DNA of 64,000 nt from Nostoc linckia FACHB-104 (GTDB lineage Bacteria > Cyanobacteriota > Cyanobacteriia > Cyanobacteriales > Nostocaceae): positions 62,001 through 126,000 of the forward strand of contig NZ_JACJQJ010000015.1 in the NCBI RefSeq assembly GCF_014696615.1. The letters are read 5' to 3'. The notes under the pieces were generated by a model. It searched no databases. It worked only from the letters and a program-made list of their open reading frames with translations, and was not told the DNA's origin. The translations under genes and the position numbers were made by a program. Below are positions 47,869 to 57,857 of this stretch, in pieces. How positions within the stretch are numbered: the stretch's first letter is position 1; the number at the start of each line of letters is the position of its first letter.

Positions 47869-48216
47869 ATGAAACGTACTCTCAAAGAAAACGAACAAAA
47901 TCAAACTCAACCTTTCAGCTTAAGCGCTAGACAACTGCAATCTCGACAAGCACAATTCACAATCATTGATGCGCGCAGCTGGATGGAGTACGTTCTTGGG
48001 CATATTTCCGGAGCACGTTACCTCAGTCAAAGCAGTATCCTAAAGGAAATTCCTAAAGACCAACTAATAGTAGTCACTTGCCTGTCAGGACACCGCAGTT
48101 TAGCTACAGCAAATTGGTTAATAGAGCAAGGCTACAGTAAGGTTTACAACTTACAAGGCGGCATCATGACATGGCAACAGTTAGGCTATCCTCTGCAACG
48201 AGGAAACAATCCCTAG
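47869..48216 (+). CDS. Rhodanese-type sulfurtransferase
   Basis: 115 residues from ATG 47869; upstream in-frame codons are repeat. A single rhodanese domain: FTIIDARSWMEYVLGHISGARYLSQS, then VVTCLSGHRSLATANWL with the active-site Cys71 in CLSGHRS, and VYNLQGGIMTWQQLGYPL. It transfers sulfane sulfur, suitable as the step after SQR. It is 41 bases upstream of the adaptor gene. Confidence 0.88.
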   Translation: MKRTLKENEQNQTQPFSLSARQLQSRQAQFTIIDARSWMEYVLGHISGARYLSQSSILKEIPKDQLIVVTCLSGHRSLATANWLIEQGYSKVYNLQGGIMTWQQLGYPLQRGNNP

Positions 48217-48256
48217 CTATTTGATGCTGAATTAATGGGAGAGCAAAATCAATCTT

Positions 48257-49690
48257 ATGTTTAACGATCAATCGTCCGTCAACTTGGAACCAACTCATAC
48301 AGACATTACCGCAGAACCAGCCCCAGAACTACAACCCAAAAAACCCAAGCGGCTGCGGATGATTGCCTTGATTAGTGTTTTTGCAATCGCATTTGGGGGT
48401 GTGGCATGGTTCTGGTTATTTCGTCATGCGTCTGAATCAACGGAAGTGACAACGGCTAATCTCCAACCTCTAGAGGTGGAAACTACAACGGCTGCCCAAG
48501 AATCTGTAGCGGGTGACAGCAGTCTCACTGGTACTATCGAATCTGTGGAAACTGTTACTACTACTAGCCGTATTCAAGGACAAATTAAAAGTCTCCCAGT
48601 GGCAGAAGGTGATAGAGTCAAAGCTGGTCAAGTGCTGGCTATTATCGATGTTAAAGATATCCAAGCCCAAGGGAATCAGGCATTAGCAGCCATCGCCCAA
48701 GCACAAGCTGGTGTCACAGTGGCGGCGGCGGCGCAAACGCAAGCAATGGCTAGTAAAACCCAGGCGGAAGCACAGTTAAATCAAGCCGAGGCGGGACAAC
48801 AACAAGCCGAAGCCCAATTACAAGAAGCCCAAGCACAATTAGCTGATGCCCAATTAAATCAACGCCGTATGGCAATGCTGCAAAAAGATGGTGCAGTTAG
48901 TCAGTCACAGTTGGATCAGGCAAATACACAAGTTGCATTAATTCAAGCGCGGATTAAACAAGCCAAGGCGGGTATTGATCAAGCTAAACGGGGAATTGAT
49001 CGCGCCAAAGCTGGCGTACAACAAGCTAGTTCCCAAGTACAGCAAGCCCAAGGCGGGGTAGAACAAGCACGTTCCCAAGTCCAACAAGCCAAAGCTGGAC
49101 AACAGCAAACCCTGGCTAACTTAAACTATGGCACTGTCACCGCACCCTTTGCAGGCGTAATTACCAAAAAACATACAGAAGTCGGTGCGATCGCAGGGCC
49201 AGGACAGCCGATAGTTACATTAGAAAGCACCAATCGACTACGTTTAAGTGTCGCAGTGCCAGAATCCTTAATTACCTTAGTCAGACTGGGAGACGAAGTG
49301 ACAGTACAGCTAGATACTGTTAACCGTTCCGTCACTGGTCACGTGCGGCAAATTGTACCTTCCGCTAACTTAAATTCCCGTAGTTTTACTGTGAAAGTCG
49401 CTCTAGATAATTCCTATAAATTAATGCCAGGAATGTTCGGCCGCTTAGAACTACCGCGAGAAACTCGCACAGTCATGATGATTCCGCAAAATGCTGTATT
49501 TAAGCGGGGTCAATTAGCAGGAGTTTATGTAATTGCTGCTAATAATACTGCTCAATTACGCTGGGTGAAAACCGGGAAAGCGCAAGATAACAAACTAGAA
49601 ATTGTCTCCGGGTTAGAAACAGGCGATCGCATCATTACTAGCAATGTTGAAGAACTGCGTGATGGACAGCAAGTTGTCGCTAATAAATAA
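48257..49690 (+). CDS. RND efflux periplasmic adaptor (membrane fusion protein)
   Basis: 477 residues. One N-terminal helix (RLRMIALISVFAIAFGGVAWFWLF). A barrel-sandwich half (SVAGDSSLTGTIESVETVTTTSRIQGQIKSLPVAEGDRVKAGQVLAIID) is followed by a very long Ala/Gln-rich hairpin (residues about 140-295, many QAxxxLxxAQAQ units) and the second half (NYGTVTAPFAGVITKKHTEVG). The beta-barrel ends around GLETGDRIITSNVEELRDGQQV. It bridges the inner membrane pump to an outer membrane duct; no TolC-like gene is adjacent. Confidence 0.88.
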   Translation: MFNDQSSVNLEPTHTDITAEPAPELQPKKPKRLRMIALISVFAIAFGGVAWFWLFRHASESTEVTTANLQPLEVETTTAAQESVAGDSSLTGTIESVETVTTTSRIQGQIKSLPVAEGDRVKAGQVLAIIDVKDIQAQGNQALAAIAQAQAGVTVAAAAQTQAMASKTQAEAQLNQAEAGQQQAEAQLQEAQAQLADAQLNQRRMAMLQKDGAVSQSQLDQANTQVALIQARIKQAKAGIDQAKRGIDRAKAGVQQASSQVQQAQGGVEQARSQVQQAKAGQQQTLANLNYGTVTAPFAGVITKKHTEVGAIAGPGQPIVTLESTNRLRLSVAVPESLITLVRLGDEVTVQLDTVNRSVTGHVRQIVPSANLNSRSFTVKVALDNSYKLMPGMFGRLELPRETRTVMMIPQNAVFKRGQLAGVYVIAANNTAQLRWVKTGKAQDNKLEIVSGLETGDRIITSNVEELRDGQQVVANK

Positions 49691-49695
49691 AGAGT

Positions 49696-49810
49696 TTTGT
49701 CTCACGCAGAGACGCAGAGGCGCAAAGAATTTTTCTTATTAAATAACTCTCTTCCAACTTCTTCCTTAGTGTTCTTCGCGTCTTCTCTGCGAGACGCTAC
49801 GCGAACGTGG
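49696..49810. repeat. CTCTGCG-type and GACGCTACGCGAACG-type repeats
   Basis: GTCTCACGCAGAGACGCAGA (49697-49716) and GCGAGACGCTACGCGAACG (49788-49806) occupy the gap between adaptor and pump genes. The first is the reverse of the core in the 30484/31391 repeats. Confidence 0.7.
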
Positions 49811-49850
49811 TTCGTTTATCTCTTCCCAATCTCACAAAACTGCATATCTT

Positions 49851-52800
49851 ATGAACGGTAAAAGTTCAGAATCTAAACTTGGTTTTGTTGGCAAACTAGC
49901 CAAAAAATTTATTGACTCTAAATTAACTCCCCTAATTATTTTAGTTTCATTATTATTAGGCATTGGGGCAACGATAATTCTACCTCGCGAAGAAGAACCG
50001 CAAATTACAGTCCCAATGGCAGATGTATTCGTGCAAATGCCTGGTGCAACTGCCAAGGAGGTAGAACAGCGGGTTACCTTCCCAATGGAGAAGTTAATTA
50101 AAGAATTACCCGGTGTCGAGTATGTTTATTCAACTTCTATCCCTGGTTCATCTGTCGCCATTGTCCGGTTTTATGTAGGGCAAAAAACCGAAGATGCTAT
50201 TGTTCAACTTTATAACAAGCTATACGCTAACTTCGATAAAATTCCGGCTGGCGTTTCTCAGCCATTAATTAAATCTCGCGCCATTGACGATGTACCGATT
50301 CTGACGCTAACTTTGTGGAGTAATCAAGCCAACGCTACCGATTTACGGCAAATTGCTGCTCAATTAGATGAGCAAATTAAGCAGGTGCCAGATGTTTCGG
50401 AAACTACAATTATTGGTGGTCAAAAACGACAGTTACGTATTGAAGTTGACCCAGTCAGGTTGAATGCTTTCGGCTTAACGCCCTTAGATATTTCCCAAGC
50501 ATTACAGTCACAAAATACAGAACTAGCCAGTGGTGCTTTAAGCCAAAATAATCAATCATTCTTAATTAGAACTCAAAGCTTTATTCGCTCTGCGGAAGAT
50601 GCACAAAATTTAGTTGTGAGTGTGGCGAATAATCAACCTGTATATTTACGGGATGTAGCTACTGTTAGCGATGGTGCAGAAGAACCCACTAGTTATGTAT
50701 TTTTCGGACAAGGAAAGACAGAGGGTAAACATGGTACAGAGAAAGCAGCGACTGGTGAAGCCGATGCAGTGACAATTGCGATCGCTAAACGTCCAGGTGC
50801 AAATGCGATTCAAGTTTCCCATCATGTATTGCACAAGTTAAAGGAAATTCAGCATAATTACATCCCCAACTATGTACAGCTAACAGTCACGCGGGATTAT
50901 GGCGAAACCGCCGCCGAACGTTCTAACGAGTTGCTAGTCCACATGGGGATTGCGGTAATTTCCGTTACTGTATTAATGTGGTTTGCACTGGGTACAAAAG
51001 AGGCGATGGTGGTGGCAGTTTCCATCCCTGTTACCTTGGCGCTAACTCTCGCCAGCTTTGTCTTTTACGGCTTCACCCTTAACCGTGTAACATTTTTTGC
51101 GTTAATTTTCTCCATTGGGATTTTAGTTGATGATGCGATCGTGGTTGTAGAAAACGTTGGTCGCCATTTGCAACTTCCCGAAAACAAAACCCGACTGCAG
51201 TTATCGCGCAATCGCCAAAAGACACTGCAAAAAATTGTTCTCGAAGCTGTAGACGAGGTAGGAAATCCGACAATTTTGGCGACTTTAACCGTCATTGCGG
51301 CGATTTTACCAATGGCATTCGTTGGTGGCTTGATGGGCCCTTATATGCGTCCAATTCCTTTAGGTGCTTCCGCCGCAATGATTTTCTCGGCTTTAGTTGC
51401 GTTTATTGTTGTCCCTTGGGCAACGATGCGATTTTTTAGAAATTACAATAGTCATAATCACGGACATAAACAGGAAGACTTTCTCAGTCAGCTTTATCGC
51501 CGCTTCATGGGGCCGTTAATTGCGCGTCGTCAATGGGGAAACGCCTTTATTGCAGGCACACTGGCCTTATTAATAGCAGCGTTGGGATTAGCCGGATTTC
51601 GCTTGGTAATCATGAAAATGTTACCCTATGACAACAAAAGCGAATTGCAGATTGTCCTCAATATGTCAGAAGGGACAACCCTAGAACAGACGGCTAGGGT
51701 AACGCAAGAAATGGGGCGATACCTAACCACAGTACCAGAAGTCACGAACTATCAAAGTTATATCGGCACTGCTTCACCTTACAACTTCAATGGCTTGGTG
51801 CGACATTACTTTTTGCGTTCTGGTGCGAATATTGCAGATATGCAGGTGAACTTTTTACCAAAAGGCGTTCGCCCTGGGCGTTGGCGAAGCCATCGCCATC
51901 GGCAAAGCCATGATATTGCAAAAGCTATCCGTCCTAAGTTAAAGCAAATTGCTGATCAGTATAACGCCCGTGTGCAGGTGGCGGAAATACCCCCAGGGCC
52001 ACCAGTCTTACAAACTTTGGTAACTGAGGTATACGGTGCAGATTATGAAAAGCAAATTGATCTAGCTCGACAAATCCGCCAAATTTATAAAAATACCTCT
52101 GATATTGTGGATGTGGATTGGTACATGGAATCACCACAAACAGAATATCATTTCGTAATTGACCGAGAAAAAGCTGCCCTAAATGGTATTAGTCCAGCGC
52201 AAATTTCGCAAGTTTTGCAAATCGCTCTTTCTGGTCAAAATGTGGGTTTAATGCATGATGCTAATTCCCGGGAAGATGTAGCAATTAACTTGCGCTTAAA
52301 TCAAGCAAATCGTACCAGTTTAGCAGACCTTAAATCCTTAAAAATGAAGGGGGTAAGTGGTAATTTAGTCTCTGTAAGTGACTTAATTCAAACTGAAACT
52401 ACCACAGCAGATCACAGTATTTATCACAAAAACTTACAACCTGTTGTTTATGTAACTGCTGATGTTGCTGGGAAGGTTGAGAGTGCAGTTTATGCCATGC
52501 TCAATGTGCAATCTCAAATTGATAAACTATCACGTACTAAAGGCTATAACATTGCTACCTACTTTACCGAACAACCCCCAACTACAGAAAAATTTGGTAT
52601 TAAATGGGATGGTGAATGGCACGTTACCTTTGAAGTATTCAGAGATTTAGGAATTGCTTTTGCTGTAGTTTTAGTATTAATTTATGCCCTTGTAGTTGGC
52701 TGGTTCCAATCCTTTGTAACTCCCTTAGTAATTATGGCAGCAATTCCCTTTTCTCTAGTAGGAATTATGCCAGCCCACTGGCTAATGGGAGCATTTTTCA

Positions 52801-53159
52801 GCGCTACCTCCATGATTGGCTTTATTGCGGGAGCTGGAATTGTGGTGCGAAACTCAATTATTTTAGTAGATTTTATTGAATTGCGGCTGAAAGAAGGAAT
52901 CCCCTTAGAAGAGGCAGTAATTGATGCAGGTGCAGTGCGATTTCGCCCGATGTTACTCACAGCCGCAGCAGTGATAGTTGGTTCAGCAATTATTTTAACT
53001 GACCCAATTTTCCAAGGACTAGCAATTTCTTTAATGGCTGGGGAAGTTGCATCTTTGTTATTATCACGTTCAGCCGTACCAATTTTATATTACAAAGTCT
53101 GGCGAGGTAAAAAATCAAAACTAAAAGCCGCGCCTCTTCCATCTGCAATTGTCAATTAA
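49851..53159 (+). CDS. RND efflux pump (HAE1/AcrB-like)
   Basis: 1102 residues with the RND layout. The first helix is [18 protein letters not shown]; porter domains are [26 protein letters not shown] and [20 protein letters not shown]. Helix 4 has [16 protein letters not shown], and the second half has [26 protein letters not shown] and [22 protein letters not shown]. The proton-relay acids are in [11 protein letters not shown]. Motifs are of the drug/hydrophobe (HAE) type, not CzcA. It carries an in-frame insertion of a dispersed repeat near residues 670-685. Together with the adaptor it forms the last two genes of the sulfide cluster. Confidence 0.9.
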   Translation: MNGKSSESKLGFVGKLAKKFIDSKLTPLIILVSLLLGIGATIILPREEEPQITVPMADVFVQMPGATAKEVEQRVTFPMEKLIKELPGVEYVYSTSIPGSSVAIVRFYVGQKTEDAIVQLYNKLYANFDKIPAGVSQPLIKSRAIDDVPILTLTLWSNQANATDLRQIAAQLDEQIKQVPDVSETTIIGGQKRQLRIEVDPVRLNAFGLTPLDISQALQSQNTELASGALSQNNQSFLIRTQSFIRSAEDAQNLVVSVANNQPVYLRDVATVSDGAEEPTSYVFFGQGKTEGKHGTEKAATGEADAVTIAIAKRPGANAIQVSHHVLHKLKEIQHNYIPNYVQLTVTRDYGETAAERSNELLVHMGIAVISVTVLMWFALGTKEAMVVAVSIPVTLALTLASFVFYGFTLNRVTFFALIFSIGILVDDAIVVVENVGRHLQLPENKTRLQLSRNRQKTLQKIVLEAVDEVGNPTILATLTVIAAILPMAFVGGLMGPYMRPIPLGASAAMIFSALVAFIVVPWATMRFFRNYNSHNHGHKQEDFLSQLYRRFMGPLIARRQWGNAFIAGTLALLIAALGLAGFRLVIMKMLPYDNKSELQIVLNMSEGTTLEQTARVTQEMGRYLTTVPEVTNYQSYIGTASPYNFNGLVRHYFLRSGANIADMQVNFLPKGVRPGRWRSHRHRQSHDIAKAIRPKLKQIADQYNARVQVAEIPPGPPVLQTLVTEVYGADYEKQIDLARQIRQIYKNTSDIVDVDWYMESPQTEYHFVIDREKAALNGISPAQISQVLQIALSGQNVGLMHDANSREDVAINLRLNQANRTSLADLKSLKMKGVSGNLVSVSDLIQTETTTADHSIYHKNLQPVVYVTADVAGKVESAVYAMLNVQSQIDKLSRTKGYNIATYFTEQPPTTEKFGIKWDGEWHVTFEVFRDLGIAFAVVLVLIYALVVGWFQSFVTPLVIMAAIPFSLVGIMPAHWLMGAFFSATSMIGFIAGAGIVVRNSIILVDFIELRLKEGIPLEEAVIDAGAVRFRPMLLTAAAVIVGSAIILTDPIFQGLAISLMAGEVASLLLSRSAVPILYYKVWRGKKSKLKAAPLPSAIVN
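51862..51902. repeat. Dispersed palindromic repeat inserted in the RND gene
   Basis: GGCGTTCGCCCTGGGCGTTG, then GCGAAGCCATCGCCATCGGC, where TTCGCC and GGCGAA form a stem. It encodes [12 protein letters not shown] in place of the short KGxxxxSH link found in relatives, and keeps the frame. Confidence 0.65.
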
Positions 53160-53307
53160 ATAGTACTTGGATTTGATTGTTGAAATAATACAGGGTGCGT
53201 TACGGCAGCGTAACGTATCTTTTTTAGCTGATATAAAATCACAGTCAGCCTTAGTACCTGAAAATTAATGAGATTGCTTCCCTTCACTGTGTTACAGTCG
53301 CAATGTG

Positions 53308-53447
53308 TCAATACTTGTCAGTTAAGGGCAAAAGGGGCAAGAAAAAACCTTTAGCCCTTACCCTTTCACCTTTCTGCTGACGCTCACGGCTAAGCCTTTT
53401 CCCCAAACTAAATTCCGATTTGAAAATCCTTAACCGAGCAGTATTGG
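53308..53447. mobile_element. MITE copy B, 140 bp
   Basis: Left end TCAATACTTGTCAGTTAAGG (53308-53327), right end CCTTAACCGAGCAGTATTGG (53428-53447). The interior matches copy A closely but carries about 24 extra bases (TCTGCTGACGCTCACGGCTA and following), a different repeat unit. The flanks show no clear target duplication. Confidence 0.75.
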
Positions 53448-53609
53448 ATACTATGTTTGATTACATCTGTATAAGCATTATTAGGCAAGATATGTTTAAA
53501 AAAATAAAATTACTTCATCAAAAATTTATAGTGAAAATACTTATACACTTTAATAATGCAAAGTATATTATTTAATAAATGTGATTAGTCGTCGATTAAA
53601 CATTGAGTA

Positions 53610-53849
53610 ATGCTGAGAGAGCGGAATCTTCTTACAAGTACAGAACAACAAGAAACAGAAGTATGGATAAATTTAATGCGTAAAAAGCTTAAATATTTAC
53701 CTAATAAATGTTTGGCTTCAGAAATTGAGAATTATTTGCAAATAATTGAAAACAATTTGCATAATGACAGACTGATTGATAATTGTCTCTACAACATTCA
53801 AATGTTACGCCTCAAAAGTCAACATCAAACCTGGACAAAGTTGAATTAG
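53610..53849 (+). CDS. Hypothetical protein
   Basis: 79 residues from ATG, rich in Leu, Asn and Glu, probably alpha-helical (EVWINLMRKKLKYL, EIENYLQIIENNLHN). I recognise no family. It is preceded by an AT-rich gap and copy B of the MITE. It may be a chance ORF. Confidence 0.3.
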   Translation: MLRERNLLTSTEQQETEVWINLMRKKLKYLPNKCLASEIENYLQIIENNLHNDRLIDNCLYNIQMLRLKSQHQTWTKLN

Positions 53850-54342
53850 TCATGACCGAACAATTTTATGTTTTAGATTTTGAATTAAACTGAAAATCTG
53901 AAATCTAAAATAAAGGTTTTTAAGCATCTCCATTTCTCCATTCATAGATAAAAATTTTGTAGTTCAATCCTCTTTTTTAAAGAAGACGCTTTCTCCAAAA
54001 TCGAGTAACTGAGCATTTTAATAATCTGCTGTAATTTCTGAAATTATTTGCATAGCAAGGGAAAAGAGAACTGAGTAGAATAAATACAAATATATTTAGG
54101 TTTTTTAAATCAAAATATAAGTCTGATACCATGTTTATTATGTCTTGAATTATTAGATATAAAAAAATCCGAATACAGTTGGTTGATAAAATATAAATAT
54201 AAGATTTGTAAGGGCACAACATTGTTGTGCCCTTACCCGTATATGTCACTAATTCAATACTTGCTATGGTTGAATATGGTTCAACCTGGGAATTAAATCA
54301 AGAAGGTTTTACTGCTCACAGGACAACTATTTAAATCACAGA
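53850..54342. other. Intergenic region between hypothetical gene and coxC
   Basis: No credible gene. It contains a perfect palindrome at 54208-54236 (14-bp arms beginning GTAAGGGCACAACA, one central base). This palindrome is downstream of the minus-strand cox operon and may act as a terminator or a dispersed repeat. Confidence 0.45.
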
Positions 54343-54945
54343 TTACTGCCAAATGTAAATCAGAATAAACAACACAATCCAGATCACATCGACAAAGTGC
54401 CAGAATAATGAAGTCGCATTCACACCAAAGTGACCAGTATCATAATTGCCTGGATTAAAAGAGCGTACCAGAATAATCAACTGCAAGATAATTCCGGTTA
54501 GCACGTGTAAACCGTGAAAGCCTGTGAGCAAATAGAACATCCCACCAAAAACGCCAGAAGTAAAACCAAAGGCGAGGCTGTTCCATTCAAGCGCCTGTCC
54601 TAATAAAAAGTAGCTACCCATAGCCATTGTAGCTCCCAGAAACAGACGAAACTTCATTAAGTCGTGACGTTGCAGAGCGCGTTCTGCTAGGTAAATCACA
54701 AAACTACTAGACACCAGAATCACTGTATTGATAGCAGGGTCTTTAATTTCTAACCCAGAAACACCAGCGGGTAACCAGTTAGGAGTAGTTATTTTGTAAA
54801 CAATATATCCAGCAAAAAAGCTCAAGAAAATAACACTTTCTGATAGCAAGAAGACGATGAAGCCAAACATCTTATTGCCTTCTTCGTCATGGGTATGCTC
54901 ACCACTTGCGTGATGCGGCTCCTCCGAAGTGAGATAACTGTCCAT
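54343..54945 (-). CDS. coxC: Cytochrome c oxidase-type subunit III
   Basis: 200 residues, about five helices, with subunit III motifs: FGFIVFLLSESVIFLSFFAGYIVYK, VILVSSSFVIYLAERAL and GFHGLHVLTGIILQLIILVRSF, ending FVDVIWIVLFILIYIW. It is the third gene of the minus-strand oxidase operon, 187 bases after coxA. It supports the CuA-less, quinol-type oxidase reading from the adjacent subunit II. Confidence 0.9.
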   Translation of the reverse strand: MDSYLTSEEPHHASGEHTHDEEGNKMFGFIVFLLSESVIFLSFFAGYIVYKITTPNWLPAGVSGLEIKDPAINTVILVSSSFVIYLAERALQRHDLMKFRLFLGATMAMGSYFLLGQALEWNSLAFGFTSGVFGGMFYLLTGFHGLHVLTGIILQLIILVRSFNPGNYDTGHFGVNATSLFWHFVDVIWIVLFILIYIWQ

Positions 54946-55132
54946 TGTGGAAATTCTCCTTAACCAAATTCAGTAATGAGTAATGAGTGCCGAGTTTTAA
55001 GTGTTGAGTGAAGACCAAGCAAGTAGTCAGCACCCTGAAGGGGAATAAAGGAACCGCAGAGGACGCGGAGGACTCAGAGAATAGAGGCTCTGCGTGACTC
55101 AGCGATAACTCTGCGTTTAGAAATTACTGTTC

Positions 55133-56821
55133 TCAGGAATGTGGCTTGTAGGGATGCGACTGATTTTGAATGTTAGCAGTCAAAGGTTCAGACTTACCGT
55201 AGCCATAGGGTTCGCTGATGACGATGGGGATTTCTTCAAAATTTTCTACTGGTGGTGGTGAAGAAACCAACCATTCCAACCCAATAGCGCGCCAAGGATT
55301 AGCAGGTGCTTTTTGACCATGCATCCAGGAAACTACCATATTGAAAATGAAGGGCAAGGTAGACATACCTAAGAGGAATGAGCCAAGACTAGCAATGATG
55401 TTCCAGAATTCATACTCTGGTGCGTAGGAAGAAATCCGGCGTAACATCCCTTGCAATCCTAATGGGTGCATGGGTAAGAAGTTGAGGTTAGTACCAATGA
55501 ATGTTAACCAGAAGTGCAATTTACCCCAGCCTTCGTAGTACATCCTTCCGGTCATTTTGGGGAACCAGTGGTAGATGGCTGCATACAAGCCCATTGTCAC
55601 TGTTCCAAACAGAACATAGTGGAAGTGACCAACTACGAAATAGGTGTTGTTAACGTGAACATCCACAGGTACGGAGGAAAGCATAATGCCAACGATACCT
55701 GCGAAGACAAACATGATCAATGCACCTAAGGCAAATAGCATGGGTGTAGTTAAGCGTATCTTTCCACCCCAAATTGTTGCTACCCAAGCAAACACCTTGA
55801 TACCAGTCGGTACAGATACCAACATCGTGGTGACCATGAACAGCATCCGCATCCAGGCTGGTGTACCACTGACATACAAATGGTGTACCCAAACAATGGC
55901 GCTAACTACTGCAATTAAGAGAGAGGAAATTGCAACTACTTTGTAACCAAATAAAGGTTTACGGCTATAAACAGGGAATATTTCCGAGAAGATGCCGAAG
56001 ATAGGCAGAATGATCACATAAACGGCAGGGTGGGAGTAGAACCAGAAGTAGTGCTGGAACATAACTGGGTTCCCACCTTTGCTGGGGTCAAAAAAGGCTG
56101 TGCCAGCAGTGAGGTCTAGTAACAACATGACTGCACCAGCTGTCAAAGCAGGTAGACCAAAAAGTTGGATGATTTGGGCGCTAAACACTGCCCAAACGAA
56201 GAGGGGCATTTTAAAGAAGCCCATACCTGGTGCCCGCATCTTGACGATGGTGGTAACAAAGTTAACTGCCCCCATAATCGAGGAGACACCAGATATTGCT
56301 ACTGCCAACAACCAGACAACTTGACCATTAATTAGGTGACCTGTGGGGTTTTGCAAGCTAACTGGGGGATAAGCCCACCAACCAGCTTGGGCTGGCCCAC
56401 CTGGGACAAAGAAGCTGGCCATCAAAAGAATCCCGACTACTGGCACCATCCAAAAAGCGACGGCGTTGAGGCGGGGAAATGCCATGTCTCGTGCCCCAAT
56501 CATCAAGGGCACTAAATAGTTAGCAAAACCAACTAAGGAGGGGAATGTCCACAAAAACAGCATCACAGTGCCGTGCATGGTGAACATACCGTTATAAAAA
56601 GTGCGGTCTACTAGGTCTGATTCGGGTGTAATCAGTTCTCCCCGAATCACCATTGCAAAGATACCGCCGACTAAAAAGAAGATGAATGCTGTAACGAGGT
56701 ATTGGATACCAATGACCTTGTGGTCAGTGCTGAAGCTGAAGTATTCTTTCCAATTCCCTGGGGATTCGTGGTGAGGTTCCTCACTAGGGAGATTAACGTT
56801 TTTAACAGAGATGTTTGTCAT
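55133..56821 (-). CDS. coxA: Heme-copper oxidase subunit I
   Basis: About 562 residues from ATG 56821; a TTG at 56839 is in the ribosome-binding region (AAAGGAAAC). Ligands: TMHGTVMLFLW (low-spin heme His), FYSHPAVYVIILPIFG with the cross-linked His-Tyr, WVHHLYVSGTPAW (CuB His pair), and VVGHFHYVLFGT (high-spin and low-spin His). The K- and D-channel regions look usual but I did not check every residue. Catalytic O2-reducing subunit in thylakoid or plasma membrane. Confidence 0.95.
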   Translation of the reverse strand: MTNISVKNVNLPSEEPHHESPGNWKEYFSFSTDHKVIGIQYLVTAFIFFLVGGIFAMVIRGELITPESDLVDRTFYNGMFTMHGTVMLFLWTFPSLVGFANYLVPLMIGARDMAFPRLNAVAFWMVPVVGILLMASFFVPGGPAQAGWWAYPPVSLQNPTGHLINGQVVWLLAVAISGVSSIMGAVNFVTTIVKMRAPGMGFFKMPLFVWAVFSAQIIQLFGLPALTAGAVMLLLDLTAGTAFFDPSKGGNPVMFQHYFWFYSHPAVYVIILPIFGIFSEIFPVYSRKPLFGYKVVAISSLLIAVVSAIVWVHHLYVSGTPAWMRMLFMVTTMLVSVPTGIKVFAWVATIWGGKIRLTTPMLFALGALIMFVFAGIVGIMLSSVPVDVHVNNTYFVVGHFHYVLFGTVTMGLYAAIYHWFPKMTGRMYYEGWGKLHFWLTFIGTNLNFLPMHPLGLQGMLRRISSYAPEYEFWNIIASLGSFLLGMSTLPFIFNMVVSWMHGQKAPANPWRAIGLEWLVSSPPPVENFEEIPIVISEPYGYGKSEPLTANIQNQSHPYKPHS

Positions 56822-56835
56822 CGGTGAGTTTCCTT

Positions 56836-57765
56836 TCAACCAGGATAATTGACGAGAGGTGCTGGCTCAGGCGCGACTGTAGCCCATCCAGCGGGTTTAC
56901 CTGACTGACTGGTTGCTTGGGCATACTCAGAAGCTGCTTGATTATGTGCGGGAGTTGGTGTTTGGGTTGCAGCTTGGGCAAGCCATTGGTGGTAAGCTTC
57001 GGGAGATTCAACCACTACATTGGCGTGCATTGTGGCAAAGTATGTACCGCTATATTGAGAGTCGGTCAGTTGGTATTTGCCTGGACGAATGGGGGTGAAC
57101 TCAAAGTCAATATTGTGGTTGGGAATGATGTCTTGCTTCAGTCGGAATGCAGGGATATAGAAGCCATGTAGTACATCTTCGGATTTTAGTGCCAACCGGA
57201 CGCGGCGATCGCTTGGTAGATGTAGTTCGGTACTAGTAACATCTCTTTCGGGGTAATGAAATACCCAAGCCCATTGTTTGGCTATGACATCAATGTTTTC
57301 TACTGGTTCAGCTAAAGCCGCAACTGGTTCATCTTTTGGTGCTGCATAAGCCGATTCCATTCCCATCGGATTATGCAGGTGTACTAATTCCATAGGGCCT
57401 TGAATGCCCATTTTTTCGTAAATTTGGTAGCTGTAAGCTGCAATCCAAAAGACTAACAAAATGGGGATGGCTGTCCACACAACTTCTAGGGTGATATTTC
57501 CCTCAATTGCTGGGCCATCACTATAATCATTCTTGCCAGCACGATGGAAGAGAACAGAATACAACAAAGTGCCAGTAACGCCTAGAAAGATAAACGCACC
57601 CAGGGTTACTAAGAAGCTAATCAGATCATCAATGAGTAGGGATTCAGCCGCCGCCTGTGGAGGAAGCCAAGAATAGGACTGTTTACCTATCCAGAGACTC
57701 ATAACAGTCACGGCGATCGCACTGATTATCAGTGCCACAATATTAAAAATCTTCTGGATTGCCAT
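56836..57765 (-). CDS. coxB: Oxidase subunit II without CuA ligands (ARTO-type)
   Basis: 309 residues, two N-terminal helices (IFNIVALIISAIAVTVMSLWI and LISFLVTLGAFIFLGVTGTLLYSVLF) and a cupredoxin domain. The usual CuA loop CxExxCGxxHxxM is replaced by D235-S-Q-Y-S239-G-T-Y-F243-A-T-M246. Both Cys, the Glu and the second His are lost; only His200 (DVLHGFY) and Met246 remain. It therefore cannot bind the CuA centre and should not accept electrons from cytochrome c. Cyanobacterial ARTO and bacterial quinol oxidases share this loss. First of the cox genes. Confidence 0.9.
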   Translation of the reverse strand: MAIQKIFNIVALIISAIAVTVMSLWIGKQSYSWLPPQAAAESLLIDDLISFLVTLGAFIFLGVTGTLLYSVLFHRAGKNDYSDGPAIEGNITLEVVWTAIPILLVFWIAAYSYQIYEKMGIQGPMELVHLHNPMGMESAYAAPKDEPVAALAEPVENIDVIAKQWAWVFHYPERDVTSTELHLPSDRRVRLALKSEDVLHGFYIPAFRLKQDIIPNHNIDFEFTPIRPGKYQLTDSQYSGTYFATMHANVVVESPEAYHQWLAQAATQTPTPAHNQAASEYAQATSQSGKPAGWATVAPEPAPLVNYPG

Positions 57766-57857
57766 AGTCAGTGGTAATTGTTGGGCATGGGGGATTGGTA
57801 TCAGTCATGAGTCATTGCACAAATGACAAGGGACAAATGACAAATGACTAATACTGA

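Noticed and set aside
49851-53159. Heavy-metal (CzcA) pump
   Set aside because: Helix 4 has the HAE-type [11 protein letters not shown]; no metal-type motif seen.
53977-54249. 90-codon minus-strand ORF
   Set aside because: Begins inside the GTAAGGGCACAAC palindrome; AT-rich frame with no family.
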